Shown: in pieces, positions 26,429-33,122 of the stretch
Numbering within the stretch: position 1 is the first letter of the stretch
How the letters are laid out: the number at the start of each line of letters is the position of its first letter
Assembly (NCBI GenBank): GCA_012517255.1
Contig: JAAYVH010000291.1
Coordinates: 1-44,396 of the forward strand
DNA length: 44,396 nt
Source of the DNA: Chthonomonadales bacterium
GTDB taxonomy: Bacteria > Armatimonadota > Chthonomonadetes > Chthonomonadales > CAJBBX01
Reading direction: 5' to 3'
Notes under the pieces: model-generated
Databases searched by the model: none
What the model was told of the DNA's origin: nothing
Seen by the model: only the letters and a program-made list of their open reading frames with translations
Program-made: the position numbers and the translations under genes

Positions 26429-26950
26429 TCAGCTTGCCAGCTCGCGTGCCACGGTGAGCACGGGTTCGTAGTCGGGTTGGTCGGTCACTTCAGGAACGTA
26501 CTGGACATATCGGATCTGCCGATCGGCGTCCACGACGAAAATCGCCCGACAAAGCAATCTGAGCGGCTCGATGAGCACGCCATATGCTGAGCCGAACTCA
26601 GCCGTACGGTGATCGGATGCGGTCTGCACTTGATGGGTGCCCTTCTCGCTGCAGAAGCGGGCCTGTGCAAACGGAAGGTCCATGCTGACCGTGAGCACCT
26701 CTACGTTGGCCGGCAAGCTAATCACCTCATCATTGAAGCGGACAGTCTGCTTCTCGCACACCGGCGTGTCCAGAGACGGGACAACGCTGAGGATTACGCA
26801 TTTACCCTCAAAGTCATCCCAGGTGATCTCGCGGAGCCCGTCGGGACCTCGCTGGATGAGCCTGAAGTCCGGAGCGCGATCGCCTACCTTGAGCTCGGGA
26901 CCTACCAGAGGCAGCGGAGCTCCCCGCATCGTAACGGTTCGTTCTGACAT
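26429..26950 (-). CDS. tpx: Thiol peroxidase (Tpx-type peroxiredoxin)
   Basis: 173 residues from ATG 26950, with GGGAGG about eight bases upstream. The peroxidatic cysteine is Cys65 in 'PSLDTPVCEKQTVRFNDE', the Tpx T-P-V-C form, and the resolving cysteine is Cys100 in 'ARFCSEKG', so an atypical two-cysteine mechanism is expected. It reduces hydroperoxides using thioredoxin in relatives. It ends 71 bases before the GT39-like gene and is divergent from an MFS gene with which it appears to share a promoter region. Confidence 0.93.
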   Translation of the reverse strand: MSERTVTMRGAPLPLVGPELKVGDRAPDFRLIQRGPDGLREITWDDFEGKCVILSVVPSLDTPVCEKQTVRFNDEVISLPANVEVLTVSMDLPFAQARFCSEKGTHQVQTASDHRTAEFGSAYGVLIEPLRLLCRAIFVVDADRQIRYVQYVPEVTDQPDYEPVLTVARELAS

Positions 26951-27000
26951 TACTAGACCTCCCTCGTGCGCCATGGCGTCCACCCACGCATCACGATCCC

Positions 27001-27028
27001 ATTGTACCCATGGGGCCGCTGGTATACT
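27001..27028. promoter_or_regulatory. Divergent promoter region of tpx and MFS gene
   Basis: On the + strand TATACT (27023-27028) lies six bases before the GTG of the MFS gene, with TTGTAC (27002-27007) about 15 bases upstream as a possible -35. On the - strand 27001-27006 reads TACAAT and points to tpx. The MFS gene would then be transcribed from about its own start codon (leaderless). Confidence 0.4.
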
Positions 27029-27034
27029 CGGCGC

Positions 27035-28252
27035 GTGACGCAGCACAGGAACGACTGGCGACAGACTATGTGGCTGTTCGCAGCCACCGGATTTGTAGAG
27101 TCGCTTGCCTTCGGTCATCTCGGCGCGTTTCTGCCCATATTGCTCGACGAACTGGCGGTGCCCCGTGCCGCTGCCCCTCGCTGGATCGGCATTCTGTCGG
27201 CTCTTGCCTTCGTGATAGGGCTACCGCTGCTGCCGTTCTGGGGTGTCTGGGCCGATCGTTATGGCCGTAAGCTTATTATCATACGCAGCAGTGTGGCGGG
27301 CGCTCTCATGTTTGCGCTTGCAGGGCTCAGCCATGATGTCTGGATGCTTGCAGGTGCGCGGCTCCTGGGGGGCTTCGTGCTGGGCAACACGGGCGTGATG
27401 ATGGCAGTGCAAGAGGCGATCACTCCGCCGCAACGTCTGGGGAGAGCGGTCAGTTTGATCAGTGCGGGCTCGCCTGTCGGGATGGCTATCGGGCCGTTCC
27501 TTGGCGGCGCCATCGTGGCTGCGTACAGCGTGCGTGCTCTATTGCTCATCGATGCTGGCCTGACCGCACTGATGGCCCTTGCGCTCGGAGTTCTGCTCAA
27601 GGAAGAGGTCAAGCCGCACCACGCGAGCGTCTCGACATGGGCAGGCATAGCGCGGTCGTTCCGAGCCATTGTTCATAACAGGGCGGTTCGTACTCTGTAT
27701 GTAGTCACATTTGTTGGAGCCCTGGGAGTATCCGCAGCGCAGCCCTACACACCGGTGCTGCTGCAGCAGATGGTATCGGGGCCGCGACTGGCGCATGTCA
27801 TAGGCTTTGTCTTCACCGTTTCCGGCATTGCCATGGCGCTTCTGACACCGGCGGTCGGATGGGCGGGAGATCGGGCCGGTCATCTCCGTGTGTGGAGGGG
27901 CTGCTTGCTCGCCGCAGGCATCGGACTCGCAGGCCAGGCATGGGCAAGCAGTGCGCCGCAGTTAGCGGTATGGCGATCGCTGCAAGCTGCCGCTGTGGGA
28001 GGCGCCGGGGCGCTGGGAATGGTGCTCCTGGCGCGCTATGCAGACCCTGAAACCCGGACGCCAGTCCTGACCTTGAGCCTGCTGCCTAACCAGCTGTCGT
28101 GGTTCCTCGGGCCTCTGACAGGCGCCGTGATCGCCACGAGCGGCGTCACTTTGCCTTTCGCATTCGGCGCCACAGCATGCATCATGGCCGTTGGCGCATC
28201 GTACCTACTCCGTGATGTCGAAGCGGCGAGACCGCCTGCGGCCGGAGTATGA
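27035..28252 (+). CDS. Major facilitator superfamily transporter
   Basis: 405 residues from GTG 27035, about 12 helices. The loop 2-3 signature 'GVWADRYGRKLIII' is the MFS G-x-x-x-D-R-x-G-R-K/R motif, and 'GARLLGGFVLGNTGVMMAVQ' matches helix 4 of drug/proton antiporters (DHA1-like). A second, weaker 'VGWAGDRAGHLRVWRG' copy lies after helix 8. The substrate is unknown. An ATG at 27068 is an alternative start. Its 3' end overlaps the convergent pafA by 48 bases, so the terminal residues of both proteins share DNA. Confidence 0.9.
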   Translation: MTQHRNDWRQTMWLFAATGFVESLAFGHLGAFLPILLDELAVPRAAAPRWIGILSALAFVIGLPLLPFWGVWADRYGRKLIIIRSSVAGALMFALAGLSHDVWMLAGARLLGGFVLGNTGVMMAVQEAITPPQRLGRAVSLISAGSPVGMAIGPFLGGAIVAAYSVRALLLIDAGLTALMALALGVLLKEEVKPHHASVSTWAGIARSFRAIVHNRAVRTLYVVTFVGALGVSAAQPYTPVLLQQMVSGPRLAHVIGFVFTVSGIAMALLTPAVGWAGDRAGHLRVWRGCLLAAGIGLAGQAWASSAPQLAVWRSLQAAAVGGAGALGMVLLARYADPETRTPVLTLSLLPNQLSWFLGPLTGAVIATSGVTLPFAFGATACIMAVGASYLLRDVEAARPPAAGV

Positions 28253-29734
28253 GCCGGAACTCGGCATGCTTGCGATGAAGCTGGCGGCTTCCCGTGCGTA
28301 GGGGAAGAACGGATCCCGCATGGTGATTTGCCTGCGGGGTTCCACGAACACGGCGTCCCAGTCAACGATGTACCTGATGTGAGGTCGCTGGATCAGAGCT
28401 TCGACAATACGCCCACGCGCCTGCGCACGCGTGTTGGATGGAGGTTCTACCATGGCGCGGGCGATCTGGCTGTCTGTTGTCACGCGCTGGATGCTGCCCG
28501 AAGCTTCGAGCCCACCGTAGAGGCTCTGAGCGATGTTCACGTTGTGATACTCGAGGTCCAGGCTGTGCATGATGTCATCCTGCCATGACACCCCTTCGGA
28601 CTCGATGAAACGCTCATAGAGGACCCGCTTGGCCGACCAGTCGAGACGGTCCGATGTGCTCAACGGGTCTCTCTCAAGATCGTCGAGCGTGCGTTCCCAC
28701 TCAGCGAGCACCCGGTCGGTTTCAGCGTCGCGGCCCGTGTAGTAGCGCTGTGCGGCACTGAGGTACCGGCGTTGGAGGTCCACGGCCGGGATTGTCTCGC
28801 CGGATGTGAGCGGCACCAGCCAGCGCCATTCGGGATCGCGTGAGATGGTTCTGAGCGTCCAGAGCGGCTCAGCGATGTCCAGATCGTCGGGCGCGAGATT
28901 GTCCTCGATCAAGTCCAGGACGAGCGACGTCGTACCCACCTTCAGCATGGTGGCATATTCGCTCATGTTGGACTCGCCGAAGAGCAGGTGCAGGCGGTGG
29001 CGTCCCTGATAGGTGAAGAAGCCGTCCCACTTCGGGTTGATGATGGCACGGTTGAACCGAACGCGCGACGAGACCGTTCGGACTATATGGTCGGCCCGCT
29101 GCGAGAGCTGGAAATCAACGTTGCGGTCAATCTCGACTCCGTAGAAGTTGCTGACCCAGACGAAGTCCACATCGTGATCGCTCATGGTCATGATGTTCGA
29201 ACGGCTGTCGGGTCTGGTTAGCCGATGCCCGCCAACGCGTCCGGTGCCTGCGAATATCTGGCGCGTTACGAGGAAGGGCAGGAGCGCCGCAATCATCGCG
29301 GCAAAGGTCTCGTCGTCGGTACGGACCAGGTAGTTCTCGTGGCAACCGAAGGTGTGTCCGCCGAAGTGATCGACCGAGTTGTTGTGGAAGCTCACCACTT
29401 CCTGCAGCTCAAGGTCGTCCAGCAGAGACTGCAGAAGCTCGCGCCCTGCGCGGTCGTAGACGATAAGATCGTCCAACGAACAGCATTCGGGCGTGGCATA
29501 CTCCTCGTGGCTGCCGACCGCATCAATGTACAGGCGACCGCCGTTCGTCAGAAAGCCGCCGGCGCCCGCCGGCTCGAAGGCGTAGTCCCGCGAGTGTATG
29601 TCAAGTACGCCGAGCTTGCGACGCTCGAACGCGGCGTCCTTTACCATCTCGACTACCTCCTCGGGATCGCCGAGGTCCGGGTCGCGGACGAGACAGCCAA
29701 ACTCGGTCTCAAGGCCGAAAACGCGCCGGGGCAT
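28205..29734 (-). CDS. pafA: PafA, proteasome accessory factor A (UBact/Pup ligase)
   Basis: 509 residues of the carboxylate-amine ligase family. PafA joins the modifier's C-terminal Glu to substrate lysines with ATP. ATP/Mg residues are in 'GLETEFG' (Glu9, Glu11); the catalytic Asp is Asp71 in 'NGGRLYIDAVGSHEEYATPE'. Further motifs are 'FGCHENYLVR', 'LLPFLVTRQI' and 'HLLFGESNMSEYATMLKVG'. It lacks the Dop loop seen in its paralogue upstream, which separates the two. In the PafA I recall from Mycobacterium the active-site segment reads YLDVGSH, so one residue is inserted here after Asp. It is the last gene of the operon, ten bases after prcA. Confidence 0.95.
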   Translation of the reverse strand: MPRRVFGLETEFGCLVRDPDLGDPEEVVEMVKDAAFERRKLGVLDIHSRDYAFEPAGAGGFLTNGGRLYIDAVGSHEEYATPECCSLDDLIVYDRAGRELLQSLLDDLELQEVVSFHNNSVDHFGGHTFGCHENYLVRTDDETFAAMIAALLPFLVTRQIFAGTGRVGGHRLTRPDSRSNIMTMSDHDVDFVWVSNFYGVEIDRNVDFQLSQRADHIVRTVSSRVRFNRAIINPKWDGFFTYQGRHRLHLLFGESNMSEYATMLKVGTTSLVLDLIEDNLAPDDLDIAEPLWTLRTISRDPEWRWLVPLTSGETIPAVDLQRRYLSAAQRYYTGRDAETDRVLAEWERTLDDLERDPLSTSDRLDWSAKRVLYERFIESEGVSWQDDIMHSLDLEYHNVNIAQSLYGGLEASGSIQRVTTDSQIARAMVEPPSNTRAQARGRIVEALIQRPHIRYIVDWDAVFVEPRRQITMRDPFFPYAREAASFIASMPSSGSYSGRRRSRRFDITE

Positions 29735-29744
29735 GAGGCCTACC

Positions 29745-30563
29745 TCAGGCGTCCTCTGCGTTCATGGCGAGGTCCGTTGCGCGGGCCAGAACGCCGGGCG
29801 CGACCATGGCGAACTTGGCTTCCCGCTTGGTTGCGCGGTCGAGGATACCCGCCTCAACGCGGCCCGTCGCCAGCTCCTCCTTGAGCGCAGCAACCACAAG
29901 CGCCGGGTCTTCTGCTGCTTCGTCTTCCTCTCTGTCCGGTTGCTCTCGTAGAGCGATGAGACCCACCGCCCATGCGCGCAGGGCCTCTGCAAGGGCAGAT
30001 GTCAGCAGGGCATCGGAGCCAACGCCTGGCGGAGTTGCGCCGAGTCGGTCCATGAACTTGCGCAGGTGGTTGAGCATGCGCTCTTCGGCTTCGTGGGTGC
30101 CGGCTATTGCGGCTGCTCCTGCGTGCTGCGAGAACTCGCCGTCGTAGTTCAGCACGAAGAAGACGTCGTCCTCAGGCTTCGGACCGAGTTCACCGAAGAT
30201 CGCTCGGATCACCGAGGGCGCGCGCCATTGATCCCGGAACACCTCTTTCAGAGCCGGGCTCAAGGAGAAGCCCACGAGCCGCTGAGCCGTGACGTCGTCA
30301 GGGCTCCGTTCGAAGCCCTCTCGCGCCGCGAGATCCACTGCGCCGAGGCGTACCGCCTCGATGTCGGACTGGTTTCCGATCGCGGAGTAGATCAGCCGAT
30401 CGTATATCTCGTAGATCTTGCGCTGTGTGCGCCGGACCGTGAGCAGCACCAGGCCTGCGTCCAGACTGAGGCCTACCACGGGGCTTCCGTGCCTAAGCCC
30501 CTCCAGCGCGTGGTCACGCCTCTGAGCGATAGCCTCGTTGAAGTCGAACGGTGTGAATGCCAT
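29745..30563 (-). CDS. prcA: Proteasome subunit alpha (PrcA)
   Basis: 272 residues. Alpha subunits form the outer rings of the 20S core and gate its pore. The N-terminal segment 'AIAQRRDHALEGLRHGSPVVGL' is typical of bacterial PrcA, as are 'RKIYEIYDRLIYSAIGNQSDI', 'KEVFRDQWRAPSVIRAIFGEL' and 'EEELATGRVEAGILDRAT'-type C-terminal helices. It starts two bases after the prcB stop. The usual tail beyond the fold is short (ends NAEDA). It is non-catalytic, as no N-terminal Thr is exposed. Confidence 0.95.
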   Translation of the reverse strand: MAFTPFDFNEAIAQRRDHALEGLRHGSPVVGLSLDAGLVLLTVRRTQRKIYEIYDRLIYSAIGNQSDIEAVRLGAVDLAAREGFERSPDDVTAQRLVGFSLSPALKEVFRDQWRAPSVIRAIFGELGPKPEDDVFFVLNYDGEFSQHAGAAAIAGTHEAEERMLNHLRKFMDRLGATPPGVGSDALLTSALAEALRAWAVGLIALREQPDREEDEAAEDPALVVAALKEELATGRVEAGILDRATKREAKFAMVAPGVLARATDLAMNAEDA

Positions 30564-30565
30564 GT

Positions 30566-31345
30566 CTATCGCTCCAGCGCCGATATCTCGGCCGTAACGG
30601 CGGCAAGCTCGTCTTCAGCGACATCCTCAATGCCTTCAGCGCTGATGGTCTTGGCGAGCGGGAGTACCTTCGACCATCCGCCTGTCGCGGCGTCGAGGTC
30701 GGCGGCTATGTCGAGCATCAGCAGCGCCTCGCGCAGAGCCTCGGACCGTGACATTTCGTGAAACGGGCCGCGGGTCTTCACAATGTAGTTGAACACGCCA
30801 CGGATCTGGTAGGAACCTGATCCCGCGGCCGCATAGTCGGTGCTTTCGAACCGGGCGCCCATGGCGTCGTAGAAGAAGATGCGTCCCTCGTGCGACACAC
30901 GATCGTACGCGCTAAAAACGGGAATGAAGCCGCCTATGCCCTGGAGCGCCGCAGGCAGGCTTGCAGCAACGACCTTGGCGAGCTCGGCCAGCTTGCCGTC
31001 CAGGCTCATAGGTTGGAGCTGCGAACGCTCGAAATAGCGAAACGAGTGGCGAAGGTACCGCACGACCTCCATGGCCCGAGCGTATGAGCCTGAGATAGCC
31101 AGCAGCGTGTAGTCGTCGATCGGGAGGACCTTCTCTGCGCGGTCATACATCACCGAGTAATTGGCCGTCGCGCGGCGGTCGCCGACATTGAGAACGCCGC
31201 CGTCGTACTTCACCGCAATGACCGTCGTACCGTGCACAAGCGTGTTCAAGGATCGCTGGAGGTCCGCTGGCGGCACGCTGGGCTGCGGCATGGCGACGAT
31301 CGGACCGGCGCCGGCGATGAGCGTGCGAAGATCGGCGTCTGCCAT
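30566..31345 (-). CDS. prcB: Proteasome subunit beta (PrcB), catalytic
   Basis: 259 residues. The propeptide is residues 1-39 and ends VHG; autolysis after Gly39 would expose Thr40 as the nucleophile, as in actinobacterial PrcB ('HG|TTVIAVKYDGG'). The Asp and Lys of the active site are in 'GDRRAT' and 'RAEKVLPI'. The C-terminal part has 'GSYQIRGVFNYIVKTRG'. It forms the inner rings of the 20S core and degrades tagged proteins. The ATG is two bases after the modifier stop, with GGAG eight bases upstream, so translation is probably coupled. Confidence 0.96.
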   Translation of the reverse strand: MADADLRTLIAGAGPIVAMPQPSVPPADLQRSLNTLVHGTTVIAVKYDGGVLNVGDRRATANYSVMYDRAEKVLPIDDYTLLAISGSYARAMEVVRYLRHSFRYFERSQLQPMSLDGKLAELAKVVAASLPAALQGIGGFIPVFSAYDRVSHEGRIFFYDAMGARFESTDYAAAGSGSYQIRGVFNYIVKTRGPFHEMSRSEALREALLMLDIAADLDAATGGWSKVLPLAKTISAEGIEDVAEDELAAVTAEISALER

Positions 31346-31347
31346 CG

Positions 31348-31533
31348 CTATTCTCCGCTGCGCTGTCGGTACTTGCGCGCGGCGTCCGGGTCAACGCGGC
31401 GCATTCTGCGGAGAAGCTCATCGGTACCGGGGCGTCGGACGTTCGGTCGAACGGGACCCTCACCGTCGCCGGACTTGCGGTCTGGCGTCGCCGGCGTCGG
31501 GCGCGTGATCCTCTCTTCCAGTTGCGCAATCAT
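31348..31533 (-). CDS. ubact: UBact-type Pup-like protein modifier
   Basis: 61 residues, disordered N-terminal half and a helical C-terminal half ending 'RRVDPDAARKYRQRSGE'. The C-terminal 'YRQRSGE', the conserved RP(x)VRRP run and position between dop and prcB match UBact, the Pup-like modifier reported in several Gram-negative phyla including Armatimonadetes and Nitrospirae; actinobacterial Pup ends in GGQ or GGE. It ends in Glu rather than Gln, so no deamidation by Dop should be needed before PafA conjugates it. ATG 31533 has AAGGAG nine bases upstream, overlapping the dop stop. Only six bases separate the dop stop from this start. Confidence 0.93.
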   Translation of the reverse strand: MIAQLEERITRPTPATPDRKSGDGEGPVRPNVRRPGTDELLRRMRRVDPDAARKYRQRSGE

Positions 31534-31539
31534 CGTGCA

Positions 31540-33057
31540 TCACTCCTTACTGCGGTCTGAAGCCCTGTAACGGCTCAGCACCGCCATCGTCTCGTCGAGG
31601 TTGGTACACACCGCAAGCTCGCTATTCAGGCGGGCGAGGCTCCCATTGACGAGGGGACGGGTGTCAAACTCCATCACATCGTCGCCTGCAAAGAACTCAA
31701 TGCGGCTCCAGCTCGCCGAACGAACGGCCTCCGCGTGGCGATCAACCAGGAAGCCTCGTATGAACGCCCGCGTGTCAGAAGGCGCCTGTGCCGCCGCGCG
31801 CTGTACCGCGTCGTCATCGGCAATCCGAAGCATCAGACCTTCCTGCTCCAGGGCTCGCTGCAGGCCGTCTTCCGGGGATATGTCGTGATACGCAAGGTCG
31901 AGGCTCATCATCACCGGCGATGACCAATCGAGACCATCCTCTTCGGCGAACCGCGTTAGCAGCTCGAGCTTCGCGACCCAGTCCACTCGGTCGGACGTGC
32001 GCATGGGGTCCGTCTCGAGGTCGCGCAGAACACGGTCCCACTCATCAAGCACCCACTGACGCTCTGGGAGATCGGACGGAGCATCGTGGGCGAGAGCCAG
32101 GTAGTCCCGCTGAAGCCTGATGGGGGTAGTCCACGATCCATCTGCCGAGCGCAGGCGCGTGTCCAATGCCCTGGTCCTCGAGATCTCCTTGACGGCCTCG
32201 ACCGGATCGGCCAGGGCACGGGGCGCCGAGCAGCCGGCTTCGATGGCGTCCAGGACCAGAGCCAGCGTCCCGACCTTCATGGCCGTCGCCCAATCGCTCA
32301 TGTTGGCGTCACCCGATATCACGTGGAGCCGTCGAAAGTCGGCGTCTGGAGCGTGCGGCTCGTCTCGCGTGTTGAAGAGCGGCCGGCGATGGAGGGTATC
32401 TACGCTCGCATCCACGCTGACGAAATCGGCTCGCTGGGAAATCTGGTAGGCGCTCTGAACGCGACCGTTACCTTCAATGATCGCCTTGCCGGCGCCGCTG
32501 AACACCTGGCGGGTGGCGAGGAATGGGAGCAGCGCCGCGATCAATGTATCCGCAGGCACGCTGCGGCGCGAGAGATAGCATTCGTGCGTGCCGTAGGCAG
32601 CGCCGTGGTAGTCGGTGTTGTTCTTATAGACCCGGAGCTCCTTGCCGAGCTCCGCCGCACGGCGAAGAGCGCACTGGTGCACGATGTGGCTGCCCGCACG
32701 GTCATGAGCGACCAGGTCCACGACACTGAGGCATTCGGGAGTGCTGTACTCCGGGTGGCCGTGATCGTTGTACAGTCGTCCCCCGTTGGGCAGAATCCGG
32801 TCGGCATGTTCATCTGACAGCGAGGCGTAGCGCGGACCGGTGGCGTCGAAACGCGCGTCCTCCGGGTCGCGAGTAAGCTGCGGTACGGAGAATCCGCGCA
32901 TGTCACGCCGGGGATCCTCGTCCGAGTAGTCCCAGGGCGAAGCGTATCGGCCTTGATAGGCGCGGACGAGCGCCCGGCTCTCTTCGACCATGGCGCCCGG
33001 AGCGAGCCCCTCGATCCACAGACCGTATTCAGTTTCGAGACCTATGATACGTTGCAT
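31540..33057 (-). CDS. dop: Dop, depupylase/deamidase of the UBact/Pup system
   Basis: 505 residues, paralogue of PafA. It removes the modifier from substrates and, where the modifier ends in Gln, deamidates it. The start 'MQRIIGLETEYG' matches Dop. The Dop loop is present at about 40-65 ('SPWDYSDEDPRRDMRGFS'), which PafA lacks. The catalytic Asp is Asp98 in 'NGGRLYNDHGHPEYSTPE', and 'YKNNTDYHGAAYGTHECYLS' and 'HVISGDANMSDWATAMKVGT' follow. Because the modifier here ends in Glu, its main role would be de-conjugation. The ATG lies 65 bases after the ARC stop. Confidence 0.95.
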   Translation of the reverse strand: MQRIIGLETEYGLWIEGLAPGAMVEESRALVRAYQGRYASPWDYSDEDPRRDMRGFSVPQLTRDPEDARFDATGPRYASLSDEHADRILPNGGRLYNDHGHPEYSTPECLSVVDLVAHDRAGSHIVHQCALRRAAELGKELRVYKNNTDYHGAAYGTHECYLSRRSVPADTLIAALLPFLATRQVFSGAGKAIIEGNGRVQSAYQISQRADFVSVDASVDTLHRRPLFNTRDEPHAPDADFRRLHVISGDANMSDWATAMKVGTLALVLDAIEAGCSAPRALADPVEAVKEISRTRALDTRLRSADGSWTTPIRLQRDYLALAHDAPSDLPERQWVLDEWDRVLRDLETDPMRTSDRVDWVAKLELLTRFAEEDGLDWSSPVMMSLDLAYHDISPEDGLQRALEQEGLMLRIADDDAVQRAAAQAPSDTRAFIRGFLVDRHAEAVRSASWSRIEFFAGDDVMEFDTRPLVNGSLARLNSELAVCTNLDETMAVLSRYRASDRSKE

Positions 33058-33122
33058 TGAGCTGCCGATCTGCGAGGCACACGCCGAGCCGCATGTACTG
33101 CCTGGCCGATGCCTGCCATGAG

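Noticed and set aside
31348-31533. Classical actinobacterial Pup
   Set aside because: The tail YRQRSGE and surrounding Arg/Pro-rich sequence match UBact better than GGE/GGQ Pup. The difference is one of family name; the role is the same.
33060-33122. A GQYL-type tail of ARC reached by a second frameshift
   Set aside because: Frame 2 reads QASARQYMRLG, but needs another slip and the tail would run on toward the dop start. I did not adopt it.
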